Part shown: in pieces, positions 46,130-57,954 of the stretch
Numbering within the stretch: position 1 is the first letter of the stretch
How the letters are laid out: every line of letters begins with the position of its first letter
NCBI GenBank assembly: GCA_016800925.1
Contig: JABCPU010000178.1
Location: forward strand, 62,001 to 126,000
Reading direction: 5' to 3'
From: Suillus spraguei
Taxonomy: Eukaryota; Basidiomycota; Agaricomycetes; Boletales; Suillaceae
DNA: 64,000 bases
The notes under the pieces: generated by a model
What the model was told of the DNA's origin: nothing
The model's input: the letters and a program-made list of their open reading frames with translations, nothing else
The model's database searches: none
Made by a program: the position numbers and the translations under genes

Positions 46130-46400
46130 AGGTGACTACACCAGAGGAGAATTGGACAGACAAGTTTATGGCTTCAAAAATATTGTTATTGCAGGTACCA
46201 TCAAACAAACGGAGCAGAAGCAGAGGAATCTGATAGGTAGGGATTTTATGTTTTTGGATGAAATCAGTGTCTATGAAGCAGTGGGAGGAGCCACAGTCTA
46301 TGAGGGATGGAAAGTCAGATATATTGGAGAAAGATGGAAGAGAGACATATGGACACAGAGAGTTCAGATCAGGAAGAGTTACAGCATTGAGTCATAGCTC
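46130..46400 (-). pseudogene. Gypsy protease, N-terminal half
   Basis: A minus-strand frame reads FPSLIDCGSSHCFIDTDFIQ followed by LFDGTCNNN, the catalytic flap region of retropepsins with DSG changed to DCG. The continuation is about 0.9 kb away, at 45252. Confidence 0.6.
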
Positions 46401-46452
46401 TGTTGTACAGATTGGGCCAATGCGATCCTCATCCCGCACGGAGTCAGGAGGG

Positions 46453-47514
46453 TCATGAACTAATTTTTTGCCTCATCTGAGGCTTCCAGTTCAGTTTCCA
46501 GGGCGAGTACCATAGCATGGCCTTTGGCAGCATGCAAAGTGGATTTGGTGCAGTCCGGGCAGTATGACCAGGTCTGCCACAGAACATGCATAGCCTTTTG
46601 TCAATACATCTCTGATGCTCCTGGGTGGTGAGTTTCCTGTCTGCACCAATAATGTTAGGAAGGTCTGGAGCCTTTGGTGCAGAGGAGGTTGTAGAGGATG
46701 TGGGTTTACTGGATCCGGGTGTATTGGATCTAGACGAGTTGGAGTTTGTCCGATCAGATGCTGGCTGCCTAGGAGGGTTGGAGGAGGTGGCTTTACTCTC
46801 TCGGGTGACTTCGCCCCTCCATTCCCAGTAACAGGCATTAATGGTTTGGGCAAGAGTCTTGAATTCTGAAAGGGTAGTGGGTTTACCCATGTGACTAACT
46901 TCATCTTTGATTCAGGCCAGAAGTCCATTGTAGAACTGGTGTTGTAGAGCTCCGTCCCCCCATTCGTGTACTTGGGAGGCAAGTTGCTGGAATTCCACAA
47001 TGTACTTGTTGATGCACTGTCTGTCACACATATGGAGTTGCTCTAACTGCATTTCGCATCTCTGGAGGGATCATGAGGTCCAAAGTTGGTTTGAAGTTCA
47101 AGCATGAACTCGGAGTAATCATCCATCCAGTCCAGATGGTTACTATGCCCTCCGAAAGGAGATCCGGTTCAAACCACTCAAGAGCCATACCCTTGAGGTA
47201 GGATTGGGCGAAGTTGACTTTAGTGTGTCGGAATGGAAAGCATTAGGTTTGCTCTGGAAGTTGAGCTTACACTGGGCAAAGAATGCTCGGAGCTTGCAAG
47301 GCTCGGATCCGTCGAAGGTATCTGGTTCGCGGATTTTGACTTTGCTATCATCTGAGGTGGTGGTATGATGGCTACTGCGAGCGAGGTGATTAATGGCTAT
47401 GCATAGTTGAGCTAAGTCCCAGTCTTGAGGGTTCAGATGGTTATTATCTTCCTCATTATCCAGATCCTCATCGTCCAGATCATCACCTTCATCATCTGGT
47501 GGATTACTGTGCAA
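46453..47514 (-). pseudogene. Gypsy gag relic with zinc knuckle
   Basis: The acidic N-terminus leads to IREPDTFDGSEPCKLRAFFA, the gag hallmark, then (in other frames) SYLKGMALEWFEPDL and WMDDYSEFMLEL, and near the C-terminus a zinc knuckle CMFCGRPGHTART that lacks its final Cys. At least two frame changes break it. Gag would form the virus-like particle of the element. Confidence 0.75.
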
Positions 47515-47800
47515 CTCATCATCGAAGCGGATGGTTAGTCATGGATTGGAGTCTGGGTCATCCATGTTCTGGGTTGGTGTAACTGGATCCGGTCTGGCCT
47601 GACAAGTGGAGATGCTTTGGCCTATGTTGCTCATGCTTGCACAGCATTGAGAGAAGCTGGTGAGTGTTTGGACAATGGGTGTGGGATATCATTGGATCGG
47701 ACCAAGTCCAGCTCCTCAGAGGGTGTTCTGAGTTTTATGGGGAGGCATGATGTGGGATGGTTTGAAGAATGTACTTGGAAAGGTGTGAGTTTAAATATAC

Positions 47801-48547
47801 TGTTAAGACCATACTCAAAGGGTAAAAGATCCAAAGGGCTTTGGCCTCAGTTTGTGCACTGTGCCCCTTTCCCAAGTAATGCCCCTTATTTCAGAGGATA
47901 GGTATACGTCTGAAGGTCCAGAAGTGATCACATGATGGATCCAGATGTCCGAAGGTATTGGATATGACATGTCTGAAGGTTATCTGGAACGAGGAATAAG
48001 GCTAGTCTCAGAATGAGTTCCTAACTGAGGACTAACAGAGGTAGACTACCCGAAGGTAGAGTCGGAGATATAGACTATCAGAATCAATCCTAAGTCTCAG
48101 AAGATGACTAGAGCTGGAAGTAACTCAAGTCCGGAGGAACAGAATGAGCAGAATCTAAGATGATATTTGAACCAAGGTTCTACAGAGATTTACAAGTAGT
48201 TTATATGCTGTAAGTAACTTGCATGGATAATCAAGGAGTCCAGGACTGAGGGCTATGTACAATGTATAAAGGAAGTCTATTAGTTAATGCACAGCGGATC
48301 AGTAAGCATGAGTCAGAAATGAGACACAGGTAACGGATCAATAAGCAGGAAGGAAATAATATACACAGCTGGAATACCAGAGACAGGAGGATTGCCAAAA
48401 GGAGGTAGATGCAGATGTCCACAAGGGAGTTAGAGTGCAAGAAGTAGGGACTTTCAGATGGGTGGTCCGGATAGGATCTGTGGACCGGACGGAAGTAGGA
48501 TCAATTGGATCTGATCAGATCTGAGATCAGATGTATGGTATATGACA
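47801..48547 (+). mobile_element. LTR-like repeat, family B, longest copy
   Basis: It runs from TGTTAAGACCATACTCAAAG to GGTATATGACA. Related sequence recurs at 50272..50633 (inverted), 59617..59805 (inverted), 59824..60540 (direct) and 60589..60756 (inverted). TG...CA ends and the size suggest an LTR, but no 5-bp target duplication was found, so ends may be altered. This copy is poor in CpG compared with the one at 59824. Confidence 0.65.
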
Positions 48548-48559
48548 CCCTCAAATAAA

Positions 48560-49105
48560 GAAGAATTATTCAATCTACATCACACATCAGCATGAAATGT
48601 CATTGAGCACATCTTTGGTGTTCTCAAGAAACAATATCACATACTACTTCTACCACCTGCATATGCTATGGAGATTCAAGAACAAATTCTAGCCACACTG
48701 TGCACCATGCATAATTACATTTGTATACATGATCCTAGCAATGTTCATCCACTCACTGATGATGAAGATAATGAAGATGGCTTTTTTAAGATGGTCTTGA
48801 TGCTGATGTGGTCAGAGAAGATGATGCAGCAACTATTGAGGAGGATAATGACAATAAATTCTGTCAAGGAGCTGCAATGTGTGATCGCATTGCAGCAGCA
48901 ATGTGGACTCAGTATCAGTGTGTTGTACTGGAACATGGCTCAGAATGACTTGATATCATGGACAGTGATGAAGATGAGGATGCTGCTGATGACAACGAGG
49001 ATGCTGCTAGTGATGTGTATTTATACTTATGTAGTACTTAGTCTGCTCCAAATCAATGAACAAAGTGCTTTGTTATTGGCACAAAATATATTTTATCACA
49101 GGTAG
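48560..49105 (+). pseudogene. PIF/Harbinger-like transposase, C-terminal fragment
   Basis: The frame begins EELFNLHHTSA, then a TGA (48593..48595) where family members have Arg, then NVIEHIFGVLKKQYHILLLP and ILATLCTMHNYICIHDP, which is the end of the DDE_Tnp_4 domain (the last catalytic Glu region NxIERxFG). The upstream DDE domain is absent because repeat family B ends just before. The tail after 48760 is acidic and low-complexity. Confidence 0.7.
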
Positions 49106-49199
49106 TAGTATAAAGTATAGCAAAACAAGCAACAAGTGAACACAGCATGATTGAAAACAAACAAACATTGTCCAAGTGAGGCGACTCAGCCCATCATTT

Positions 49200-50170
49200 C
49201 AGCATCAGCACATGCTAGACCAGCTGCATCACCAGCATCAAGTGACTAGCCAATCAGCTTCCCCACAAATGCATGCCTCCTGGAGAGTCACATAGAACTT
49301 GAGATAGTGTTCATTGCCCTTCAAGCTGATGATAGTGATCAAAGCAGCCTGCTGGTCCAGCAGTATGTCAGATTCTTCACCTTCCAAGATTTTGATGACT
49401 TGCATGATCAAGTCCTCACTACCTTGCACACCATCAGGCCCTCCTCTAACAAACCATTTGAAGACATCTGTGAGCCAATTAATGGTGCCCTGCATCCCCA
49501 CCACTCCCACTGCTGGTGTAATCTTCACAGCCTTGGCAGCACTGCTGATCTTGGTGATGCGGCTGTTCTGGAACACCACCAGCATCTGTGGTTTCTTGGA
49601 TGGGGGGGATGATACCAATGTGGTGGAAGGAGGTTGTATGGACAACATGTGAGTGGAGCTGATTGACGTTGTCTCAATGTCCCCCATCACAACTGAATAT
49701 GGTCACTTGCTGGCATTAGAGCCAGCAGCAGTAGACATAGCAGTGGAATGCACAGGAGTGGAGCTAGTGATGGAATTAGCAGTGGCGGCAGTGCTTGATG
49801 GGCCACCAGCCTGTGGGGCAGTAGCAACGAGGTCGCTGTCAGGATTGGTGATAGAGGGAGCAGTGCCACCTGGATGGAAAGCATGCGTTCTCTAGTGCCA
49901 CCCAATGGAATAATGGCCTGCATTTTTTCATAATGCTCTCATCCTTTGTTGCAGAATGAACATGTGATATTGTTTGTCTAACAGGATGTTAGTTCTCAAA
50001 TCAGTATGAAAACAAGGGGAAATACCTTGATATACAATGTTCATACAGTCGCAACTGCAGGTCCTTCAATCCCAGCTCCAGTCTCATTGTCCCAGTGGAC
50101 CCCTGTCTGATTGCAATATTTCTCAATGGCATGAAAGGTGTTTTTGAGCTAGAGGACTCATCAGCTTAGA
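49200..50170 (-). pseudogene. Myb/SANT-like Harbinger partner protein, C-terminal part
   Basis: Minus-strand pieces read FHAIEKYCNQTGVHWDNETG (about 50.1 kb), KMQAIIPLGGTRER (49.9 kb) and, in the frame 49238..49690, TINWLTDVFKWFV, EESDILLDQQAALITIISL and HYLKFYVTLQEACICGEADW. This order matches Myb/SANT-like proteins that accompany Harbinger transposases and help DNA binding. Stops and frame changes separate the pieces. The N-terminal SANT part of such a gene lies at 60.76-61.06 kb. Confidence 0.55.
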
Positions 50171-50271
50171 TCAGAGCAGATCAAATCAGATGTACTGGTG
50201 TCCACTTGTTTCAAGTGGATTTAGCTGTCTTCAGTGGGCCTGCCTGAGTGAATTGAAGCATCTTGTGGTTG

Positions 50272-50633
50272 TGTCATATACCATACTTCTGATCTCAGAT
50301 CTGATCTGATCTGATAAATCCTACTTCCATCTGTTCCACAGATCCTGTCCAGATCACCCATCCGAAAGCCCCTACTTCTCACACTCTAACTCCCTTGTGG
50401 ATATCTGCGTCTACCTCCTTGCAGCATTACTCCTGTCTCCGGTATTCCGGCTGTGTATATTTCCTTCCTGCTTATTAATCTGTTACCTGTGTCTCATTTC
50501 CGACTCATGCTTACTGATCCACTGTGCATTAACTAATAGACTTCTGTTATACATTGTACATAGCCCTCGGTCCCGGACTAAGTGATTATCCATGCTAGTT
50601 ACTTACAGTATATAAACCACTTGTAAATCTCCG
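50272..50633 (-). mobile_element. LTR-like repeat, family B, truncated inverted copy
   Basis: It is the reverse complement of about 48190..48547, beginning TGTCATATACCATACTTCTG and truncated at GTAAATCTCCGGA. Confidence 0.75.
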
Positions 50634-50960
50634 GACAGGGTCTATGGGGATCTCGTCGCGTGCTGAGTTCGATAGAGCTGCAGCATCAGGTTGTGGTTCT
50701 GGGTGAGTTATCCGACGATGTTTTTGGGGAGCCTTGTCTTGCGAGTCTACGTCAGCAGGTTGCTGATTCTGAGCCTGTTCTTCTTTCATGCATTTACGCC
50801 ATGCGCGTTTGTTGGCGGTGTTCCGTTCTTTGATCTCTCATGCCCTGTCAGGATTGAGTTTCTGTTTGGCGTGCCATCTTCTAACGCGCTCGCGTTGCCG
50901 TTCCTCGGGGGTTAGGTCTGATGCGGCTAGATCAGGATGGATAAGCCTGGGCTTCTTGGT
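50595..50960 (-). pseudogene. Uncharacterised basic-region protein relic
   Basis: The minus strand reads PDLAASDLTPEERQRERVRR, WHAKQKLNPDRA, a TGA, then EIKERNTANKRAWRKCMKEE and a disordered tail. The charged heptad-like basic region could be a coiled coil or bZIP-like helix, but no Leu zipper follows. The TGA is at a site where CGA (Arg) would keep the frame. The right-hand end overlaps the edge of repeat B. Confidence 0.4.
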
Positions 50961-51314
50961 GAGTTTTTCAGGCTGTTGCATTTTATTTCAACAAGGAATT
51001 TCCTTGTTAAGATGATGCTAAGCGTGTTAGGGTATGATATGGGAGAATGTAGTTAGAGGGTGTTGACTTGGAATGAAATGGTAGGAGAAGGTCAGTCGGG
51101 CAAACAATGCCACATTTGTCGGAATTTTAAATCGGACATACGTACTAGGAAAGTACACGCATTACATCCATTGTCAAGTCCATGGTGTGCGGTTGTGATG
51201 AGAATGATATGGTCAAGTTATAGGAGTTAATTAGACTACAGCTTAATAAGTTGAGTAGGAATGTAGTAGCCAGTATGTCCTCAAAGTCATCGCCAAAGTC
51301 CAATCAGTGTTGTG
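50961..51314. other. Spacer
   Basis: No gene seen. A small palindrome AACAAGGAATTTCCTTGTT lies at about 50990-51008. Confidence 0.4.
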
Positions 51315-51510
51315 GTATTGTCCTCAAAGTCATTATACATACTCAAAGTCATTGTACGTACTCAACGGTGTTGTATTGGTGTTGTACATATCCAAGTTAT
51401 TATACTCAATGACGTTGTACATATTCAAAGTCATTATATACATACTCAAAGTTGTTATATATACTCAAAGTCATCATACATACTCAGTAACATTGTACAT
51501 TGGGAAAATG
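51315..51510. repeat. Short tandem repeat, unit about 20 nt
   Basis: About nine imperfect units of ACTCAAAGTCATTATACAT, with variants such as ACTCAACGGTGTTGTA and ACTCAATGACGTTGTACAT. Confidence 0.85.
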
Positions 51511-51617
51511 TCTGAGTGTTTTGTTTTGTCTTATTCAAATTAGTAAACCGTATACGGTATAAGGCAGGGAAGATAAGAAAACTTAATCACTCAGAAAATC
51601 AACTTGAGAATTGAAAG

Positions 51618-52087
51618 TGTTACAATTGTACGTGCCCCTATTCATTCTCTCGTTATTTTCTTTGTTGTATATCATATCACATGACTCTGACTCATATGCT
51701 CAACGCATCTGTACTATAGTTGCCTTCCTTATTTGGATACGCACTTACTTTCTCACGTCTCTCTTGGTCCGTGCGCACATATTGGCCTATTTAAGCATGT
51801 TGTACTTGTAGTAGATTCTTTACTTTAATCTTACTGGGTTTTACCTGGAACTTCCTTCGCTTATGTCTCCAACTAAGTCGTCTTGAATCGTCTCTAAGTC
51901 TAAGCACTCCTTAGCCTTAGTCTCTATTCTTGTAGAACCTCTAGACTTGTCTTTGAGGCTGAACCCTTGATCGTACTCGAACGCGTTCCTTGTACTTTCA
52001 CCTTGTCCTCTTCTGGACATTGTAGAACTTCCCACAGACCGTCTGTGTCTTTTCACTGTCGCTGGTGATGCCACCCCAGTCGTAACA
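51618..52087 (-). mobile_element. Solo LTR, family A, inverted copy (470 bp)
   Basis: The reverse complement of 39109..39573 at roughly 80-85 percent identity by eye, running TGTTACAATTGTACGTGCCC to CCACCCCAGTCGTAACA on the plus strand. A 5-bp duplication GAAAG flanks it (51613..51617 and 52088..52092). It is a separate insertion from the 39.1-kb copy because the target duplications differ. Confidence 0.92.
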
Positions 52088-52534
52088 GAAAGCAGAATTT
52101 ATTTCTAGTTAAGTATGTATGTTGGTGGTATCATTGAGGTGTATAAAAATGAGTGTAGAAGTGGTAGCTGGACCAGATCACCGAAGATTTTCTGAAAGAT
52201 GTATTACATCAGTGAACTCATGGATAAATTAGAAAGACATATATTACAATATATAGTACACAATCACAAGCATGAGCATAATTCAGCTATCAATCATTAC
52301 ATTTAAATATTTGACCTTATACAGGAAACAACAGTTCCTGATGTTCATATCCAAGTGCGCGATCTGGAAAAGGCCTATATATTACTAGAACTCATACTTG
52401 GAGGGAATGTGGAGTGATTTGGCACTTGTCTTGATATCTCTCTTGTCAGGCAACAGTGCAATTGTAAGGCTTTGTGCTAAATCTCTGTCACTTCAGTGAC
52501 AATTTTTCATGTGAGCATAAAGGCCAGTATCTTG
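52088..52534. other. Spacer
   Basis: No gene or repeat recognised. Confidence 0.4.
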
Positions 52535-52760
52535 CAGACAACGATGATAAATTCACCTGAGCACCCGACCAGAAAATCATCTCGTGCTTCGACTTCAAAG
52601 GCCATCTTTTTGACATATCTAATAGTTGTCAGCCATATATCAGTTGCAGACAACATCGATATATTCACTCGAGCGCTCGACCAGAAAATCGGTTTGTGCT
52701 TCAACTTTAAAGGCCATCTTTTGTATATATCTGACAGTTTGTCAGATATATATCAATTGG
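52535..52760. repeat. Tandem duplication of about 120 bp with a terminal hairpin
   Basis: The two copies share GACCAGAAAATC, GTGCTTC, AAAGGCCATCTTTT and ATATCTRA. The second ends in a perfect 13-bp inverted repeat TATATATCTGACA (52724..52736) with TGTCAGATATATA (52740..52752) around a 3-nt loop. Confidence 0.75.
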
Positions 52761-53283
52761 GAATCCGTGCGAAAAAGCTTTACCTTGTCAGCAGTCGGGA
52801 TGCGTCTGCCAACTCAACTCAACAGAAAGTTAAGCATTCATTCTGATCTCAACGCTATCTGTTTCAGACGTCGATTGACAGTTCATCGTTCTTCACTTAC
52901 CATTTGACAGATGTAAGGTGTATTGCACCACATGCGACTGCGTTCTAAGAAATCGGTTGTCTTTTGCAATGCTCACTAAAAGCAAGTAAGGAGTCTTCGC
53001 GTAAAAATGATGACATTGAAACAGAGGCTATTATTTATGACTAGCCAACAATAGCTACACGAGGCGTAAACTACTGCGAATCAAACTGGGCATCATCCAG
53101 TCACGCCCTCTGTAGTGTGAGGGTGTTTACGGACATCTTGGCCTTCGCCGTATCACTGAGTCCTGCACGCTAGCTTGTTCCGAACACTTTTCTAATAAAC
53201 GGGGGTTAGTAATTGACAACTTTTGAATTGTAATCAAATATACCTCATCCACCACGCCAGGAGCCGATCAACATTGCACTGCG
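52761..53283. other. Spacer downstream of the DUF6698 gene
   Basis: No recognised feature. Confidence 0.4.
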
Positions 53284-54712
53284 CTACTCGACCGGGGGGC
53301 GTTCAAAGAAGTCTACAATGATGTACCAAAACTGAATGTAATCGAAGTCGCCATCGACTGACCGCCACGAGGTCACCGACGACAGTGCGAATCGCAACTG
53401 TACATAGTATATATTGTTAGTGCTCAGTAAGGATACAAAACATATACCACTAACTTGACACGATATGTACGCAATGGAGCGGGCTGAGACCTTTTGCATC
53501 TTGATAATTTGTGCCACATGAGTTTTGACTTTCTTGCCAGAACAATCCATCTTCGCACATCTGTTGTTTTCGATGATGTTGGCGCCGTCACCATTGCCGG
53601 CTACTTCCTTTGCGGAGGAAGGAGATGTAAAAATAGCTTTTAAGGCCTGCCAGAAATAAGATGTAGTTATCTGTGAATGTATGACGAACCTGAACCAGTA
53701 GCTTGCTTTTAAAGAGACCCTCCTCGAGATTGTTCTGATCAGCCGTATATCCTGCATATAGGAACGCTGGCCAGAACATTTCCGTCATGACGTAGCCATC
53801 TACGCGATCTCTAATCCCAGCCCTGACACTAGCGAACAGTTAGCGTCTCGAGAAAATCTGAGTGAAATTAGCTACATTAAATTATTCCAGTCCAGTTCTG
53901 ATGGACATAGTAGTTTGCCGCACGCGTTGTTGGTAAATCCATGGCAGAATTTATCTTCCATGTCAACTGGAGGATTGGGCCTGAACTCGCGGTCGACCCA
54001 CTCGGGACGAGACTCTTGAGTTTGGAGGTGTTGTCTCCTCAAGCACCGTCGGCCCCTTGTCTAAGCTGAATAACAATTGATCATGAGGCGAATCATTGAC
54101 ACGATGAAGTTCACCTTTTTCAACATGAGCATGTAATCGTCGTACTCCATGTCCGACGCCTTTCCATGAAACCATGGGAGAATATTGTTGAGGAGTACGT
54201 ATCTGAATTGTAAATGATCCTGACTGTGAACGAACCAGTGAATAACTCTCGTGAGGCAGAGGTGACGTACTGACTTGATAGTCACATCGTGGTCGTCGTC
54301 CTCGTCATCGTCATTGCAACGCCTATCGTTCTTGCCTATCATGTCCTCGATGTTGTCGAACAACGTAACTATCTGTCTGATAGCTCGTCCTTGCGACATG
54401 ATGTAGTTTATCTCCCTGATAATAGTGAGCGTACCGCACTAGATGCTACTAACGAAAGAATCCATACCTTTTTTTCACCGCCTGCCCCGATTCAAGCACT
54501 TGAAGCTTCTCCTCCAAATCAGCAATCCTCCGTCTCTGTCGAGCATTCTCAGATGTTGGCACTGCTATGGACGATGCTGCGGCAGGTTGTGGGGCCTGCG
54601 ATGACACTCCAGACTGGAAGTCATTCTCCGACTGGGACATGAGCTTCAACAGCAAGAGAGGGAAAGAGAGATAAGGGAGAAAAAAGGAGACTGATGATGG
54701 GTTGAACTTCAT
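53284..54712 (-). pseudogene. DUF6698 domain gene, likely broken
   Basis: Exons complement(53284..53397, 53455..53646, 53690..53828, 53876..54060, 54115..54223, 54275..54415, 54468..54712) can be spliced with canonical introns. Residues include a coiled coil (RQRRRIADLEEKLQVLE), MSQGRAIRQIVTLFDNIEDM, NNILPWFHGKASDMEYDDYM, VDREFRPNPPVDMEDKFCHG, PAFLYAGYTADQNNLEEGLF, AIFTSPSSAKEVAGNGDGAN and VSARSIAYISCQLRFALSSV. This is the DUF6698 family of Agaricomycetes, of unknown function. In exon 54060-53876 the conserved GADGA-x-GDNTSKLKSLVP lies in a frame not reached by splicing and contains a TGA where Arg is usual. The C-terminus ends early, after VDFFERPPVE. The start may be ATG 54640. Confidence 0.68.
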
Positions 54713-56294
54713 GCAGTTTCTGCTTTATATAATGGCTATCCAGGATCAGCAAATATGTCGCCCAGAACATCGCTCGCCTAGAATGGAAAGCTAATGGCTA
54801 ATAATGTTAGTATCTCAGACACTGAATATAAAGTTGCCATAAAGCCGCTAAGCTTACTTTTTGAGTGATGATGTCCAGTTTGGAATAGTACGAAAAACAT
54901 GCGTCCCATTCGTACATACTGGTCCTCACTTCTGAGTTAGCTGTCAGCGTGAAGCTCGGTTGACTGTGCATGTGGCATGTGCATTGTCACAATTACACGA
55001 CCGTCACCGCTCCTGCTGAAACATGCGGAACAAGCGCATACTAGAGCTCGATTCAGTAGAAATGTAGGCAAACAACTACTGGCAAAACAGTATTGGCATA
55101 TTCGCATAATTGGCGGGTCAGTGTACACCCGTACCAACGGTGGCAGGTACAGTGTGGCTTCAGAGACCCGCAGGTTCACCCATGCTCAACCCTAAGATTC
55201 TGGGTTAGATCATGATGATAGGAAGTTACTCAGTTATGACTCACTGAGAGACGTGCCCAGAATAAGTCTCCTCCATCTCTCTTTTGTAATGTACCTGTTA
55301 TTATTAGTATTTGCGGAAGTTTCGAGTTTCAGGCTACTTAACACTGCGGCCAATGATAAAAAATGCATGTATATGGAATCTGGATGCTGGTGGTCAGTAA
55401 CATTAATGAATATTCGGAGTTTGGCCCTGATTGACAAAGGCACCTCATCCTAATATATACAAACAACGTCTTTGTACGAATCGTACTAGTAATTACCAGC
55501 GCTTGAATCTAGTAGATGGCGACATTACTCGGGAAACCCAAGGCAAAGAGATGATGCATGACCCTCATAGCAATCACGCGGGTCCCACCCAGGCTATAAT
55601 CGCATCCAACATCCCCTATGATATAATATCCACTAACCTACAAACAGACTAGTACTAAGTAATTCCGATTTACCCTGCCGTCAATCTTAACACCTGTCCC
55701 ACATCTTCAGGCATGACTTGAAGACTTTTACTGAGTCATAGTCGCACTTTGGACATCGTTCAACGGCGTAAGGGCCCGGGAGGTAGGGTTGATTTTGTTG
55801 ACATCCCTGTTATCTTTGGAAACCGTGATAAACACCAGAGCTATGACACAATGATATTGACACTTTCCATTAAGAGCGTGCGCTGTAAGTGCTCTGTGAT
55901 TCAGAAGATGAAAGTAATTTGTTAGTACTTTCTACTATACTCGACAAAAGGGACTATTCCCGATTTTCAACGTCAGTGGAAAGAGGATTTTGTCACCTAT
56001 GCCCTGACGTGTGGGAATAATTACGCTTTCAAAAAATTGTACAATCGATGAATGGCGATAGTGATGTCATTGGAGTCAGGAACTGGGGCTTCCCAGCGCG
56101 ACTACAGTCAGTAGTGATTCGGCCAACTGAGAAGAAACATTGGTATTACATACTACAAGCAATGCATGATATGCTTAGTTAGCCTAGATTACATCGTACG
56201 TCAGATAAGTACCATTGATCAAGCTTTTGGTACATGCCAGACATCATTCGATTAAAGATCAACTTTTGATCACCAACCAAAGCAGAAATATATT
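54713..56294. other. Intergenic, about 1.6 kb
   Basis: Short frames only; no motif, RNA or repeat recognised. Confidence 0.4.
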
Positions 56295-57954
56295 CTATAT
56301 ACCATTATATGCCACCTCAACTCCGTTAATCGGGAAGTCATTGGCAGCTGCATTGACCCAGCCTGCGTGTGGGAGTCTCTGTAGTTCCCTATGACATATC
56401 GCTGCCAAGAAGGCGAAGGCATGTTCAAACCAAGTTTTCCAGTTACCTGTTTCCATGCAAAGATAATCCGAGTATTTCTTGTCTACCAGGACATATTCCA
56501 ATAGGGCAGTGACTGAAGGGTGCGCCAATGGCACCTGGAATGATCCGACATGACCGCCATTCTCCACAGGCACCTGAAATTGATCATAAAAACTCAGGGA
56601 AACACGAGTGTTATAGTAGTTTACTTACCTGGATAGGTACATCAAAAGATGAGGCATTCTCCACCAGATTGCCAACCCTAGCGTCTTGCGACGCTTGCAT
56701 GTCCACCGCATTGGTCATCAACAATTCAGCCAAAGATTGGTTTGATGCGAGCACGACGATCCGAGCTGCTTTTTGAAATTCGGAGTGAATATTCTTCACA
56801 GCTCCCTTCAGCCTGCTGACGAAAGTTTGACCCTCCTGCGTCGTTTTCCATCTCTTGAGGTTGTCTGTTTCTTCGCTGATAAGTTGCACCACAAAAAATT
56901 GGTAGAGAGTAGTTACCATCAGGACCTATTGCAGCGTCAAGTGCTGCATTCGCCATTGTAGCAATTTCCTCCGAGGGCCGAACAAGCCGATCTCAAAGCT
57001 TCTCCGTACCATGTCTTTATAAGCCAAATTCTTCAGGTTCTCAATTACATCCTGTGATACCATGATGGGCTCTGTGTCGGACGCTATGCACTTTCCGGTG
57101 GGGCGTGCATGCTTTGTATCCCCAAAAACAGTGAACCTTTGGCTATCACACTTATGACTCTTCCGGATCCTCTTCACACGGCCCAAATTTTCGGTTACAT
57201 TCACCTGAAAAGAGTCGATGGGGGAATACAAGCTATGGGTGTCGGACAAGGAAAAATGAGAGTGAAATGCTGAGAGTCAAATGACGGCAGTGCCTGCCAC
57301 TGTGGCTGCAAGGGGGGGAGCCCCGAGTTCGAGCCTCCATATTGTGCAGGCACTGGCTGTGGTACAGATGCTTGCCACTGAGGCAGCGAGGGGGGGTTCA
57401 ACCCTGAGTCTGAGCCTCCAAATTGTGGGGGAACTGACTGCCACTGCGGCATTGATGGGGGGATTTGCCCTGAGTTCAAAGAGACTCCAAGTTGGGTCTG
57501 CACCGGCTGTGGGACATGATGTGCCTGCAACTGCGACAGTGAGGAAGGGATTAGCCCTGAGTTCGAGCTTTCAAATGGTGCTGTCACTGGCTGCCACTGC
57601 GACAGTGATCAGGTGCTTAGCCCTGAGTTCAGGCTTCCAGGTTGCGCCAACATGGACGCCTCAGAATTGAAGCCTGGGTGACTGCTGCCATGGGCAAGCA
57701 TCTGCCATTGCGGCAATGAATAGTTGCCATGATGAAGCCCTGAATTCAAGTTGAAAGAGTCCTGCTCAAGCACTCGAAAACTTACCTTGGCCAGTCCGGG
57801 TCTGAGGGTCACTGCCACTGCCGCTTCCGTTTGGCATGATTATCAGGTCGATCTCAGGCTGCAGTGGCTGTGGTTGTATTCCATGGCTCGAAGTTGGGTG
57901 ATCAAACCAAGGCTGGTCACTGAATTGGGTTTGCCATGCCTGCGAGTCTGCCAT
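56295..57954 (-). pseudogene. Gln/Ser-rich repeat protein with DUF6532-like C-terminal half, broken
   Basis: ATG 57954 begins MADSQAWQTQFSDQPWF. A region at 57250-57750 codes imperfect repeats of about 35-40 residues built on SGLNPPSLPQWQ and PQFGGS; one unit has a TGA (near 57609) in the common frame. The C-terminal half has VKRIRKSHKCDSQRF, IENLKNLAYKDMVRRSFEIG, ALDAAIGPDG, FVSRLKGAVKNIHSEFQKAA and SFQVPLAHPSVTALLEYVL, a helical arrangement like DUF6532 proteins. At least one splice junction (near 56.88-56.93 kb) leaves the wrong frame. The family call is tentative. Confidence 0.45.

Larger units (their letters stand above)
43595..47514 (-). mobile_element. Ty3/gypsy retrotransposon relic lacking reverse transcriptase
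   Basis: On the minus strand, in order, lie gag (47514-46453), aspartyl protease (split, 46400-46130 and 45252-44971) and integrase (44370-43595). No reverse transcriptase or RNase H motifs occur in the roughly 600 bp between protease and integrase, so that part is deleted. All three parts carry frame changes. No LTR pair of its own was identified. The element cannot be autonomous. Confidence 0.8.

Noticed and set aside
46029..46397. 122-codon plus-strand frame in the gypsy relic
   Set aside because: It is the antisense of the retropepsin domain read on the minus strand.
47617..47901. Plus-strand frame running into repeat B
   Set aside because: Its second half is repeat B sequence and recurs in the 60.6-kb frame, so it is a shadow of the repeat.
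50990..51008. Palindrome AACAAGGAATTTCCTTGTT
   Set aside because: Short enough to occur by chance and with no associated element.
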